A stretch of 64,000 bases of DNA, taken from NCBI GenBank assembly GCA_965243825.1, contig CBDEVT010000002.1, positions 1-64,000 of the forward strand, read 5' to 3'. Below, piece after piece: positions 25,188 through 34,121 of the stretch. Below the pieces are notes generated by a model. The model saw nothing but the letters and a program-made list of their open reading frames with translations, was not told the origin of the DNA and searched no databases. The first letter of the stretch is position 1. Every line of letters begins with the position of its first letter. This stretch comes from JAJCYX01 sp965243825 (GTDB lineage Bacteria > Chloroflexota > Dehalococcoidia > Lucifugimonadales > Lucifugimonadaceae). A program made the position numbers and the translations under genes.

Positions 25188-25308
25188 CCTTTTCTTCTGC
25201 TCCGTGTTCATGATGTAGATTGAGGAGAGCCGATGTCGGCCATGAACACGGTATGGCAGCTAAAACCGCCTCGCGAAAGCTTGCGAGTCGGAGTCTGAAG
25301 GTAAGTCG
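25150..25308 (-). ncRNA. structured 3' region or small RNA ending in a terminator
   Basis: Read leftward from the ABC operon stop there are three structures in series. A hairpin CTCGC/GCGAG spans 25270-25287. A perfect 11-bp inverted repeat, CCGTGTTCATG (25202-25212) and CATGAACACGG (25241-25251), encloses a smaller hairpin GCCGA/TCGGC (25229-25240). A terminator-like stem with a T-run is at 25150-25187. This could be a 3'-UTR-derived small RNA or just an elaborate operon end. No known RNA family recognised. Confidence 0.4.
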
Positions 25309-26283
25309 CTAACCATCTGCGGACTGGTCGAACAACCTCGCCAGAATCACTTCGAGGTCTCCGCCGGTAACTCTCGCGTCGGTCACCGTGCCATTCGATG
25401 CGGCCTCAATCAGCTGCCGGGCTGCATCTTCGCCCGACAACGGCACGGTCACCCGCCGCACCTCGACATCTCCATCATCTTCACTGGCGACGTCCAGAAC
25501 AAGACTGCGCTCAACTCGCGCACTTGCGACAAGGTCCTCAATCGTCCCCTCGTAGAGGATCTTGCCGTGGTCGATCAAGATCGTGCGTTCGCAGACTTCC
25601 TCGATGTCGGTCACCTCATGACTGGCGAGGATTACCGCCATCTGCTCTTCTTCAACAAGAGTTCGAATCAGTTTGCGAATGCGTGATTTTGCGAGGATGT
25701 CCAATCCGACGGTCGGTTCATCTAAGATCAGCAGATCGGGTTTGTGCAGCAGGCTGGCAAGGATCTCGCCACGCACCCGCTGACCCAGGCTCAGCTGACG
25801 CGGTGCTCGACTGAGAAGCGGTTCCAACTCCAGGATTTCGCTAAGGGTGCGAAGTCGCTCCGCGTACACGTCATCCCCAACTGAGTAGATCAGTTTAAGG
25901 ACATTCATCGAGTCAGACAGCGGTGCGTCCCACCAGAGTTGAGACCTGTGTCCAAACACGACGCCTATGTTCCTGACAACCTGGGATCGGTTCTTACTTG
26001 GATCCAATCCTCCGACCAGCACTTCGCCTCGGGTCGGAACGAGCACGCCTGTAATCAGTTTGAGCAGCGTGGATTTACCAGCCCCGTTGAGTCCAACAAG
26101 TCCCACCGCCTCACCGGCGTTTACAGAGAACGAGATGCCGTCTATTGCCGTGATCGTCTCCATCTCACGCCTGAGTAGCCCTAGTCCGAATCTACCGCCA
26201 GCGAGAGCGTTTTTCTGCACCCTGTATTCGCGTGTCAGGTTCTTAACTTCGACTACCGGCGGCTGCTCATCAATTGTCGGCAT
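25309..26283 (-). CDS. ABC exporter ATPase (DUF990-associated)
   Basis: 324-aa cytosolic ATPase. Walker A GLNGAGKST, signature LSLGQRVRGE (a variant of LSGGQ typical of the polysaccharide/viologen-type ABC-2 exporters), Walker B LLILDEPTVGLD, and His in ASHEVTDIEE. A C-terminal extension of about 90 residues follows the ATPase core. The ATG lies two bases after the stop of the upstream permease, with GGAGG in the intervening region. It is the last gene of a three-gene leftward operon with two ABC-2-type permeases. The cargo is unknown; related systems are annotated as exporters of drugs or viologen-like compounds. Confidence 0.86.
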   Translation of the reverse strand: MPTIDEQPPVVEVKNLTREYRVQKNALAGGRFGLGLLRREMETITAIDGISFSVNAGEAVGLVGLNGAGKSTLLKLITGVLVPTRGEVLVGGLDPSKNRSQVVRNIGVVFGHRSQLWWDAPLSDSMNVLKLIYSVGDDVYAERLRTLSEILELEPLLSRAPRQLSLGQRVRGEILASLLHKPDLLILDEPTVGLDILAKSRIRKLIRTLVEEEQMAVILASHEVTDIEEVCERTILIDHGKILYEGTIEDLVASARVERSLVLDVASEDDGDVEVRRVTVPLSGEDAARQLIEAASNGTVTDARVTGGDLEVILARLFDQSADG

Positions 26284-26285
26284 TT

Positions 26286-27092
26286 CTATGCGCCTCCGAT
26301 TCCCTGGTAGCTGCGGACACCGCGATTCCAGATTGCGTAGGCAACAAGGAATGTTGCCAGTGCAGCCACCGGGGCAAGATAGATGACAGGAGTCCCGAAG
26401 AGTTCATCTGATCCCACGTCATAGACGAGGTGAGCCGGATAGAAGGCCATAAACGCCCACGGTAAACCGATGGTCACGAGCGTCTGGATTACAGTCGAGT
26501 AGGCGGAAGCAGGGAACAGGTTCATTTGCCACTGCGACCGTTCCAATGAATTGGTCGCCGCACCGAGCTGAACGTTGTAAAAGGCCGAAGAGCCAATGAT
26601 CATCACGAGGCCTAGCTGGATCACCGTGCCAGAGACCAACACAACGAACAGCCAGGGCACCAGCCACCATGTCCAGACAGGAGGGGAGAGAATCGATCCG
26701 TAGACAACGAGGGCAATACCCGCAATGATCGGTCCGAATCCGGAAACATCAAAGCTGGCTCCCGGACTCTGGAAAAGTAATCCGCGAGGACGTACCAGGT
26801 ACCTGTCGACCCAGCCCTGCTGGACTATCCCTTCCCATCGGACAATTCCACGGAACACGCTGTAGATCACGCCCGTCTGCATGCGGGTCAGACCAAACAT
26901 GAACATGATCTGGCCCAGTTCCCAACCTGCAACGCCGCCAAACCTGTCTATGAGGACAATCCCTCCAACGGCCGCCAGCGCAGAATGGAGTATCAGTCCG
27001 ACGACTCCTCCTATGAAGTTGATCCGATACTGAAGAGCGGACTTCACTCCGATCTTGAGGTAGGCGATCTGCAGTGCGATTGCGGTTTTCAT
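26286..27092 (-). CDS. ABC-2 type permease (DUF990 family), subunit 2
   Basis: 268-aa membrane protein with six hydrophobic segments. The family pattern includes an N-terminal amphipathic region with ALQYRINFIGG, a conserved RGIVRWEGIVQQGWVDRYLVRP loop region, and a Pro-rich VWTWWLVPW stretch. These fit the ABC-2_2/DUF990 permeases that work as heterodimers with a partner of the same type. The ATG directly follows the stop of the upstream permease gene, so translation is coupled. It would form the pore together with the 27093 product. Confidence 0.8.
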   Translation of the reverse strand: MKTAIALQIAYLKIGVKSALQYRINFIGGVVGLILHSALAAVGGIVLIDRFGGVAGWELGQIMFMFGLTRMQTGVIYSVFRGIVRWEGIVQQGWVDRYLVRPRGLLFQSPGASFDVSGFGPIIAGIALVVYGSILSPPVWTWWLVPWLFVVLVSGTVIQLGLVMIIGSSAFYNVQLGAATNSLERSQWQMNLFPASAYSTVIQTLVTIGLPWAFMAFYPAHLVYDVGSDELFGTPVIYLAPVAALATFLVAYAIWNRGVRSYQGIGGA

Positions 27093-27926
27093 CTACCCAC
27101 CTTGAACGCTTAACTTGTTCATTCCGCGGCGGGCGAAAAAAGCACCAATCACACCAAGGGCGACGACCCAGGCAAACTGTCGGACCACAGCCAGCCAGAT
27201 GTCACTTCCTTCAATCTCACCGACGTAGATTGCGACCGGGGTGTACGCCATGTCTGGGAACGGCAGCAGCCGGAACGCTGTCTCCAACCAACTTGGAAAG
27301 AACCAGAGCGGTACAAGCGCTCCGGTCAATATCGGCCGAAATCCCCGTAGAGCTGACTCGATGCCGCCAACCTGTGTGAAGCGAAACGCAAGAAGAAGCA
27401 CCAGGAAGACGACTGAAAAACTGATGATCGTTCCCAGAACCAGGCTTGGTAGAAAAAGTAGGCCCGCGAGCACCGAGGCTGGTGCCTGGAAATCCAAAAA
27501 CGCGGCGCTGAGTAAGGTCACCGGGATCGCGACGGCAATGAACTGTGCAGACACACTACCTGCGTAGTCCGCGAACAAAGTTAGCTGCCAGTTGAGGGGT
27601 CGAAGCACATCGAAAATCACGTCACCCGATCGGATCCTCCAATCGGCGTAGAAGACGGTATTGGTCTGTAGCGAAGTGGTAATTACAGAGCCAAGCACCG
27701 CATAGCTGATCATCTGCTCAAGAGTGACTTCCGAATCCACGGTTCCAGATTCGTAGAGAGCCTGCCAGAGGAATGCGAGTGCATAGGCAACCAGCAAACC
27801 GAAGAGGATGTTCGAGACAACGTCTACGCGCGCGGCAAGTGTTCGTCTGACGTGCAGTCGAGAGATCGCACTTGTGGCGCGCGCCAATCGTCTAGCTTCT
27901 GAGTAGGCGTTCAACACTGACAACAA
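27093..27926 (-). CDS. ABC-2 type permease (DUF990 family), subunit 1
   Basis: 277-aa membrane protein, first gene of the exporter operon. An N-terminal Arg-rich cytosolic segment (ARRLARATSAISRLHVRRTL) precedes six hydrophobic segments. The central SGDVIFDVLRPLNWQL corresponds to the DRYLVRP-type loop of its partner. Start codons available are TTG at 27926 and nearby TTG or GTG; none has an obvious ribosome site. It pairs with the next gene as the heterodimeric permease. Substrate unknown. Confidence 0.78.
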   Translation of the reverse strand: MLSVLNAYSEARRLARATSAISRLHVRRTLAARVDVVSNILFGLLVAYALAFLWQALYESGTVDSEVTLEQMISYAVLGSVITTSLQTNTVFYADWRIRSGDVIFDVLRPLNWQLTLFADYAGSVSAQFIAVAIPVTLLSAAFLDFQAPASVLAGLLFLPSLVLGTIISFSVVFLVLLLAFRFTQVGGIESALRGFRPILTGALVPLWFFPSWLETAFRLLPFPDMAYTPVAIYVGEIEGSDIWLAVVRQFAWVVALGVIGAFFARRGMNKLSVQGG

Positions 27927-28245
27927 TCTGCTGATCGGGATTCCTGTTCGGAACGGGTCATGTTATCGGAACGCGATCGATCGAGCCTTCACCGCGGGTA
28001 CGTTCACACTGCCGATTTCTTGCTATTGAGTCCTTCATCTCAGTTTCATCTCCAGAGTAAATCCGGCAGTGTCTGAAGCTAATTGAAATGTGCGATGGAA
28101 CCCCGGGACCATGCGAGGCAACCGAGAGGAGCGGAACTCGCCTTCTCAGTGGTGCGCAGAAATCGCTTCCCACAAATGTTGAAAGCCAGGCCTTGCCGCT
28201 TCTCGAAATCCTTACTCAGCGTCGGTCACCGCTAACAAGTGTTCA
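27927..28245. other. gap between ABC exporter operon and tmRNA
   Basis: About 320 bases upstream of the leftward exporter operon and downstream of tmRNA. It should contain the exporter promoter and the tmRNA 3' trailer. I see no open frame with a ribosome site and no clear T-run terminator. Confidence 0.45.
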
Positions 28246-28597
28246 TGGTGGAGACGGGGGGGAGTCGAACCCCCCGTCCAGAGAGGTTTCCGAGAGGGCG
28301 TCTACGAGCGTATCCGGTGATTAGTTCTCGCCGTGGTCCCAGCCTCACCGGCTGGGTCAAGAACCTCGGCCAGGCGGATGATCTTGAGCAACAGCCACCG
28401 CCATGCTGTTGCAGCAGCCCGGCATTTCAGCGCTCATCACTCCGCCCGCCAGGCTGGGGAGGAGGAGAACGTCGCTAGCTAATTAAGCAGCGAGGGCGAC
28501 TTCACGTTCGCCAGTTATTGTTTTGCCGCTTTTTACGTGGTTCAGCGCCACGGCTCGCAACCGTCCGGTAAGTTCCCTGTCGAAACCACGCGTCCCC
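28246..28597 (-). ncRNA. ssrA: transfer-messenger RNA (tmRNA)
   Basis: 352-base one-piece tmRNA that rescues stalled ribosomes. The 5' GGGGACG pairs with CGTCTCC before the 3' ACCA to form the acceptor stem. The 3' domain has a T-arm with a five-G/five-C stem around GTTCGACT, and CCA is encoded. The mRNA-like frame ends at TAA (complement of 28483-28485). Counting back, AATAACT followed by GGC mirrors the AATAGTC-GCA resume context of E. coli, giving the tag GEREVALAA. The ALAA end is the ClpX-type degron. Pseudoknot-like GC-rich segments fill the middle. The acceptor pairing fixes both ends. Confidence 0.95.
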
Positions 28598-28613
28598 ATC
28601 TGGTTACTCTCCT

Positions 28614-28619
28614 ATTGTA
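28614..28619 (-). promoter_or_regulatory. possible -10 box of the tmRNA gene
   Basis: On the minus strand TACAAT lies 16 bases before the mature 5' end of tmRNA. No good -35 partner is visible at 17 bases, so confidence is low. Confidence 0.28.
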
Positions 28620-28685
28620 CCGCCGAGTGACGGAACATCATGGGTATTTCTAACAGAGCGAAGGCGAGGGACGATTGTTGACTGG

Positions 28686-29600
28686 TTAGGGCGAAGGTGT
28701 TGGTGTGGAAGTTGCCGTTGCGGGGATGATTTCAGGCGTCGGTTCCAGATTTCTAGGATGTTCGGCTACTACTGTGACCTCTCCGTAGTTACCGATTGTC
28801 GCGTTGATGATCCATCCCAACCGAGTTATCAACTCTTCGGTTTCACGGTGCCTGATCTCGATGATGTTCTCGGCTTCGATCGAGATAGGCAGTAGCGTTT
28901 CGGCATCCAGCACAATGTTTGATGAGGTAACTCGGATACGATCAAATCTGATTGGAGGAGGGCCCGAAGAGCCGTCACTGAAGCTTCCCTTCAGCTCGAT
29001 CAGCCTTCTGCCATCTTCTTCCCAGCCACGTACCAGTTCTGTGTCATAGATTCCTCTGATCGCATCACGCAGCCGGGTAATCGGTTCCAGTTCTCCCCGG
29101 CCTATCATTCGCCATGGGTAGTCAGCTTCATCGGTCGGGCGCTCATAACTGATTCCTTGAACGTAAAGAAGTTCGTACCCTTCGACCCCACGATTCTGGA
29201 TACCGTGTGCTCGATGATTCCGCCCGACATGCACCGTGCTTTCGACTACCAGAGTTTCCGGATCCATGCTGGTGAACTTCACATCTGCAACGTATGAATC
29301 GGCTTCTTCAAACCGGCGCTCCACGACTTCTAACATCTCTTTGGTCGATAGTTCATCAAGCGGAACTAGATTTTCCAGCGGTCCTGCGTTGGTGTCTATC
29401 AAGATCGACACTATCGGAGTCGGAGTCGGAACGGGTGTGGCTGAGCTGGCGATTTTGGCAGGCGTTTTCGTTGTTGCCGTCGCCGTCGGCTGTTCTGGTG
29501 AGCCTGGAGGTGGTTCAGGTTGGCTTGGTGAACAGGCGATCACCGTAACAAGGACACCTAAGCAGATGCAGGGAACGATGAAAGACTTGAGCGCAGGCAA
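28686..29600 (-). CDS. lipoprotein with Thr/Pro linker, LolA/LppX-like size, function unknown
   Basis: 304-aa lipoprotein. Hydrophobic IVPCICLGVLVTVIAC ends in a lipobox (VIAC followed by Ser). A Pro/Thr/Ala linker runs to about residue 65. The mature domain is about 200 residues of alternating beta strands and starts with a helix, EMLEVVERRFEEADSYVADVKF, like outer-face lipid-binding folds (LolA/LppX), but I cannot assign a family. A PTP-rich tail closes it. TTG start with GGAG 7 bases upstream. Stands alone between tmRNA and dtd. Confidence 0.7.
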   Translation of the reverse strand: MPALKSFIVPCICLGVLVTVIACSPSQPEPPPGSPEQPTATATTKTPAKIASSATPVPTPTPIVSILIDTNAGPLENLVPLDELSTKEMLEVVERRFEEADSYVADVKFTSMDPETLVVESTVHVGRNHRAHGIQNRGVEGYELLYVQGISYERPTDEADYPWRMIGRGELEPITRLRDAIRGIYDTELVRGWEEDGRRLIELKGSFSDGSSGPPPIRFDRIRVTSSNIVLDAETLLPISIEAENIIEIRHRETEELITRLGWIINATIGNYGEVTVVAEHPRNLEPTPEIIPATATSTPTPSP

Positions 29601-29863
29601 TTACGCACTCCAAGGATTTCGCGTGTGTTGATTGCTGCAGTATATGGCCCGATCAGTACGAGATCGTTACCGCGCGGTTTATGTTTCCTCAAGCTAAGTT
29701 GATCGAAAAAAGGCAAATTAGGAGAAGTCGTACAAGTCGACTCTGACAGGCGCTGAGGGAAGGGCGCGGGAGCGACGTGTTGTTCAGATAGAAATGGGCC
29801 CGGGATCCTCAGGTGTCAACGAAACCGATCTACTAGCCGGTTCAAACTGGATAGTGACGGAAA
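29601..29863. other. gap between dtd and lipoprotein
   Basis: About 260 bases after the dtd stop on the leftward strand. No gene, hairpin or repeat stands out; it probably holds the lipoprotein promoter. Confidence 0.35.
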
Positions 29864-30334
29864 TCAGCCTCTTCGAGGGGCCAAACGATCAGCCGTGTCC
29901 ATGACGAAGGTCGCCGGGCCAGAGTTTTCAAGCTTCACGTTCATCGAGGCTCCGAAAACGCCAGTCTTGACTGGAACTCCCGTCATGCTGAAAGAGTCAA
30001 TCACCTTTGCAAACATCGGCTCCGAAACCTCTGGTCGAGCAGCATCTGTGAAGCCGGGACGCCGACCTTTTCGAGTAGAGGCATAGAGAGTGAACTGGCT
30101 AACGAGGAGCAGACTGCCGTTCACGTCTTTCACAGATCGGTCAAAGCCAGAGTCGCCAATTTCCGCCGGGAAGATACGGAGGTTCGCCACTTTCTCGACG
30201 AGATAGGCGATGTCCTCTTCAGTGTCATCGTGCGTGACACCGACTAGAAGCAGAAGACCGACACCAATCTCGCCAACGATCTGACCGTCGACCTCCACAG
30301 CCGCAGAATTGACGCGCTGGATGACGGCTTTCAA
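29864..30334 (-). CDS. dtd: D-aminoacyl-tRNA deacylase
   Basis: Cytosolic proofreading enzyme that hydrolyses D-aminoacyl-tRNA. At 156 aa it is close to the usual length. The two signature motifs are present: SQFTLYAS and ENSGPATFVMDT (family NSGPVT), whose Gly-Pro pair forms the chirality filter at the dimer interface. The N-terminus MKAVIQRV is typical, read from TTG at 30334. It lies just after the fmdB-like gene in a leftward series of translation-related genes. Confidence 0.93.
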   Translation of the reverse strand: MKAVIQRVNSAAVEVDGQIVGEIGVGLLLLVGVTHDDTEEDIAYLVEKVANLRIFPAEIGDSGFDRSVKDVNGSLLLVSQFTLYASTRKGRRPGFTDAARPEVSEPMFAKVIDSFSMTGVPVKTGVFGASMNVKLENSGPATFVMDTADRLAPRRG

Positions 30335-30388
30335 ATCACAGGTCCACTTGATCTTAAGAAATGCATGGTCGCGAGACGTTACGACTGA

Positions 30389-30727
30389 CTAGCTCTTTGA
30401 GTCGCCGGAAGAACTCGCTTTTGTGCTAGACGATTTCGAGTCAGAAGAACTGGCTGAGCCGGAAGAACTGCTGCTACTGGATTCGGTTTTTTTGCCCGAC
30501 GAGCCACTGTCTGAGCTTGTAGAACTGCTTGATCCGGCGTTGTTGCCATTGTTCTTGTAATCGGTGGTGTAGAAACCGGATCCTTTGTAAATGACGTGCG
30601 GAATCGACAGCTGTCGCTCGGCCTTGCTGCCATCTTCCGGGCAGAAGGCTACGGGCTCATCGTTGAAACCCTGTGTGACCTCAAACACGTGGCCGTTAGC
30701 CTCGCATTTGTAGTCGTATCTTGGCAT
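30389..30727 (-). CDS. FmdB-like protein with a degenerate zinc ribbon and Ser-rich tail
   Basis: 112-aa protein. The start MPRYDYKCEANGHVFEV matches the FmdB/CxxC-CxxC regulatory-type family, followed by FCPEDGSKAERQLS. However, in this copy the second Cys of each knuckle is replaced (CEAN instead of CxxC, CPED instead of CPxC), so a four-Cys zinc site is not possible. A tail of about 50 residues is almost only Ser, Gly, Lys and Asp and is probably disordered. ATG has GGAG 9 bases upstream. Cellular role unknown in the family generally. Confidence 0.8.
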   Translation of the reverse strand: MPRYDYKCEANGHVFEVTQGFNDEPVAFCPEDGSKAERQLSIPHVIYKGSGFYTTDYKNNGNNAGSSSSTSSDSGSSGKKTESSSSSSSGSASSSDSKSSSTKASSSGDSKS

Positions 30728-30888
30728 TGCTGATCACTCCGTACGCGAAAACGCGAGCCTGTCACTCGCGCATTTCGACTCGTTTCCAACTTACTTCATT
30801 CTACAGCAGCGGCTTGAACTCAAGCAGAGTTTGACTGGCACGTAGGTCTCAGATGAGCAAGCCTGCAGTTCAGACTCGCTATGCTTTC

Positions 30889-31758
30889 TTAGTCAGTGGA
30901 AAGGCTTGAAAGCAAGAAGTCTGGTCTGTATTCAGCCGGTAGGGCATCGAGCTGGTCGAGGTCGTTTATTCGGTTGATCCCTGTTGTGACAACAGCCGAC
31001 GCGACGCCGAATGAAACAGCGCCCGCGATATCAGTTTCAAACTGATCACCAATCATGACGGCGGTGTCGCGATCTTTCGTATCTGAGCGTCTGAGTGCCT
31101 CTTCGAAAATTGGCGCGTGGGGCTTGCCGAGCCGAACGAATTGATGTTGTTGTGACACTCCGAACAGCCTGGATAGCGCAGATTCGATCATCTCTGCCAG
31201 AGCGGCAGCCGCGAACGAATATTCTCGTTCTCCACTGGAGTAGATGAGATCAGGATTAGGCAGCAGCAATGTGAAGGGCTCGGAGTCGAGTGCTTTTCTG
31301 TTAAGTACAGAGATAAGCTCATTCAGGTTGGAGCGCCAGTCGAACCCGCTGTCATCCGCTAGCACGAAGACTTCCGCTTCCGACATGCGGTCGAGTGAGA
31401 TGACATTCGCTCCACCCTGTTCAACGTAGTCTAGAGCGTCTGGACTACCGAAGACCGCGGTTTTCTTCCCATTCAAACCGTGCTGCTCAAAGAATCCGGG
31501 GATCAGGCATCCAGAGTTCACGATCCTTTCGGGAGGTACCGGTACTCCTTGCTGCACAAACTTCTCTGCCCGAGACTCAATAGATCGCGAAGCATCGTTG
31601 GTAACTATCAGATAGTTCGTGTTGTTTGACTCCAACCACGCAACCAGTTCTCTCGCTCCAGGTAGTCCAGTTGCCTCATTGACAAGAACCCCGTACGAAT
31701 CGAAGAGGAGAGTGTCATAGCGCTCCGCTAGTTCCTGGATGGTGGTGGATGAGGTCAT
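30889..31758 (-). CDS. HAD-IIA (NagD-like) family protein
   Basis: 289-aa soluble protein of the haloacid dehalogenase superfamily, subclass IIA. Motif I is LLFDSYGVLVN, motif II TND, a Lys in RLGKPHAP, and motif IV MIGDQFETDIAGA, where the catalytic fold coordinates Mg. The second Asp of motif I (DxD) is Tyr here. Some hypothetical IIA members have Trp at this place, so this is likely a subfamily trait; phosphatase activity may be weak or altered. A large cap domain lies between motifs II and III. Leftward, 38 bases after purL and probably co-transcribed. Confidence 0.85.
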   Translation of the reverse strand: MTSSTTIQELAERYDTLLFDSYGVLVNEATGLPGARELVAWLESNNTNYLIVTNDASRSIESRAEKFVQQGVPVPPERIVNSGCLIPGFFEQHGLNGKKTAVFGSPDALDYVEQGGANVISLDRMSEAEVFVLADDSGFDWRSNLNELISVLNRKALDSEPFTLLLPNPDLIYSSGEREYSFAAAALAEMIESALSRLFGVSQQHQFVRLGKPHAPIFEEALRRSDTKDRDTAVMIGDQFETDIAGAVSFGVASAVVTTGINRINDLDQLDALPAEYRPDFLLSSLSTD

Positions 31759-31796
31759 CTAGGAGCGTTATTCCGAATCGGAGCTACTTTGCGCAT

Positions 31797-34004
31797 CTAA
31801 CTGGTGGCTCTTTCGAAACCGTGCTCCCACGCATCCGTGGCGACGTCGAGAGGAATAGCGACCGTACCGAACTCGATGGTGTCACCGCCGACCTCTCCAA
31901 CTATGGCGATCGATAGATCAGCCTTATCAGCCAGACTCTGTAGTTCAGGTAGTCGATCCTGTGTGAGACTCACGATGATCCGTGACTGACCTTCGCCAAA
32001 TAGAGCAGCATCCCAGCGTTCCGGCAAGGTGTCCTCTAGTCTGACACCGGTCCGCCCAGTGATCGCTGATTCGGCTACGGCAACCGCCAACCCACCGTCA
32101 GAACAGTCATGGGCCGAGTTCAGCATGCCTGCTCGAACTGCTTCTCGGCAGAGCTCTTGCAGCTTGTCTTCTAGCGCCAAATCAATACCTGGCCGTCCAC
32201 TGGCGTCGTCATGAAAAACAGCGTTGAACTCGCTCCCAGCAAGTGCTGATGTCTCGTCCCAGGGCCCCGATCTGCCAAGTAGTACGACGATGTCTCCTTC
32301 GTTTTTGAATGAGATATTTGCGTGCTTCGTCGCATCTTCCAGCAAGCCTAGCGCACCGATGATCGGGGTAGGGAAGATCGCCTTACCTGCCGATTCGTTG
32401 TATAGACTTGCGTTCCCGCTAACGATAGGGATTCCAAACTTCTCAGCAGCTTCTCGAATACCGTCGACACATTCATTCAGCTGAAACTGGACTGCCTCCG
32501 TTTCAGGGTTTCCGAAATTTAGACCGTCGGTAAGCGCAAGCGGCTCGGCCCCGACACACGCGAGATTCCGGCATGCCTCAGCTACCGCGATTTGCGCTCC
32601 GACCCTTGGATCGAGATAGCAGAGTCTGCCATTGCAGTCAGTGCTGACCGCAATGCCTCGCTCGCTGCCTTTCAGGCGTAGCACCGCTGCGTCACCTCCG
32701 GGCTCAACTACGGTGTTCGTCTGGACATGTTGATCGTATTGCCTGAAAACCGGTCGTTTTGAAGCAATGTTGGGTGATGCGAGCATCTTGAGCAGGGCAT
32801 CGCCCGGCGCCAGATCTGGAATGCCGTGTCGTGCCGGGTCCTGCTTCTGTAATTCTTGTAGCCATGCTGGTTTTGAAGCTGTGAACGCATACTCAGGTGC
32901 GCTGGTGAGAGGTTCAATAGGTGTAGTCGTGACCCGTTCTTCTCCATCGAAGATCACGACATCTGAACCTGAGTTGAACTCACCGATCACCGTGGCGTCA
33001 AGATCCCATTTTTCGAACAGCGCTTCGACATCTGCAACGGCTGGCTCTTCGACCGCAAGCAGCATTCGCTCCTGCGATTCTGAGAGCATCACCTCGTAAG
33101 GGGTCATTCCTTCTTCACGGCGTGGAACCTGTGAAACGTCGATATGCAGTGCCATTCCACTTCGTTCTGCCATCTCGATCGCGGCTGAGGTTAGTCCCGC
33201 GGCACCGCAATCCTGCATGCCGTTGACACCGGGTATTTCGATCGCTTCAAGGCACGCTTCGATGAGAACTTTTTCAAGGAAAGGATTACCGACCTGTACA
33301 GCAGACCGCATTTCCGCTTGCTCTTCGAAAGCCTTGGAGGCTAGTCCAGACGCGCCGTGAATGCCATCCCGACCGGTGTCCGCACCAACCAGAACCAGGA
33401 GATCGCCTGAATTTCTGGCAGTTGCGCTAACGACCCGGGCGTTTTCAATGAGGCCAACGCACATCGCATTTACCAGCGGGTTACCAGCGTACGAGCGATC
33501 AAAGTAAGTCTCGCCGCCGATGTTAGGTACGCCAATGCAGTTTCCGTACCAGGAGATGCCACCAACTACGCCATGAACCAGGTACTGGATGTGGGAATCA
33601 TCTTGGGGAAGGCCGAATCGCAGTGAGTCCAACAGGGCGATCGGTCTGGCGCCCATTGCGAAGATGTCTCTGACAATGCCGCCTACACCGGTCGCGGCCC
33701 CTTGTCGCGGTTCGACAGCGGACGGGTGATTGTGCGACTCGATTTTCATCGCGATCGCCAGACCGTCGCCGATGTCTATTACTCCGGCATTTTCTGCACC
33801 AGGCGCAACGAGAAGCCGACTAGACTCACCTGGCAAACGCCTTAGCAACGGCTTGGTGTGCTTGTATCCACAGTGCTCGCTCCAGAGAGCACCAAATAGA
33901 CCGAGCTCCAAAGGCTCCGGCTCACGACCTAGCCGGTCGACTATGGCTTCATACTCGGCGCGGCTGAGCGCGATCTCATCCAACGTCTCTTGCGAAACGG
34001 GCAA
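31797..34004 (-). CDS. purL: phosphoribosylformylglycinamidine synthase subunit PurL
   Basis: Large subunit of FGAM synthase, purine biosynthesis step 4, ATP-dependent transfer of ammonia to FGAR. The length of about 735 aa is that of the short, three-component PurL. WSEHCGYKHTKPLL, the Gly-rich HNHPSAVEP and GGIVRDIFAMGARP, and the second half's GNASLYNES and SAHDCSDGGLAVA are all present. TTG at 34004 has GGAG 8 bases before it; a TTG at 34010 is also open but too close. It works with PurQ (34821). PurS is not found next to either gene. A DUF4389 gene lies between purQ and purL. Confidence 0.94.
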   Translation of the reverse strand: MPVSQETLDEIALSRAEYEAIVDRLGREPEPLELGLFGALWSEHCGYKHTKPLLRRLPGESSRLLVAPGAENAGVIDIGDGLAIAMKIESHNHPSAVEPRQGAATGVGGIVRDIFAMGARPIALLDSLRFGLPQDDSHIQYLVHGVVGGISWYGNCIGVPNIGGETYFDRSYAGNPLVNAMCVGLIENARVVSATARNSGDLLVLVGADTGRDGIHGASGLASKAFEEQAEMRSAVQVGNPFLEKVLIEACLEAIEIPGVNGMQDCGAAGLTSAAIEMAERSGMALHIDVSQVPRREEGMTPYEVMLSESQERMLLAVEEPAVADVEALFEKWDLDATVIGEFNSGSDVVIFDGEERVTTTPIEPLTSAPEYAFTASKPAWLQELQKQDPARHGIPDLAPGDALLKMLASPNIASKRPVFRQYDQHVQTNTVVEPGGDAAVLRLKGSERGIAVSTDCNGRLCYLDPRVGAQIAVAEACRNLACVGAEPLALTDGLNFGNPETEAVQFQLNECVDGIREAAEKFGIPIVSGNASLYNESAGKAIFPTPIIGALGLLEDATKHANISFKNEGDIVVLLGRSGPWDETSALAGSEFNAVFHDDASGRPGIDLALEDKLQELCREAVRAGMLNSAHDCSDGGLAVAVAESAITGRTGVRLEDTLPERWDAALFGEGQSRIIVSLTQDRLPELQSLADKADLSIAIVGEVGGDTIEFGTVAIPLDVATDAWEHGFERATS

Positions 34005-34121
34005 ATCCAACTCTCCGTGATCTTATGCGTGGCTCAGCGGCAAAGCGTGTCTGAACAAGAAATCTGAGTATCGTTCAGATTCCGACAACTAACGTTACCG
34101 CAGACCAGGGCGCTTCGGTGT

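Larger units (their letters stand above)
24963..25308. other. intergenic gap with hairpins
   Basis: About 350 bases between the module 2 Cys-rich gene and the end of the ABC exporter operon. The right half is dense in inverted repeats and is listed separately as a possible structured RNA. The left half (24963-25150) shows no gene; it should hold the promoter of the leftward Cys-rich gene. Confidence 0.45.

Noticed and set aside
28246..28600. Integration site at the tmRNA 3' end
   Set aside because: No integrase gene or repeated tmRNA end segment was seen nearby; the only recombinase remnant is 8 kb away and of the serine type.
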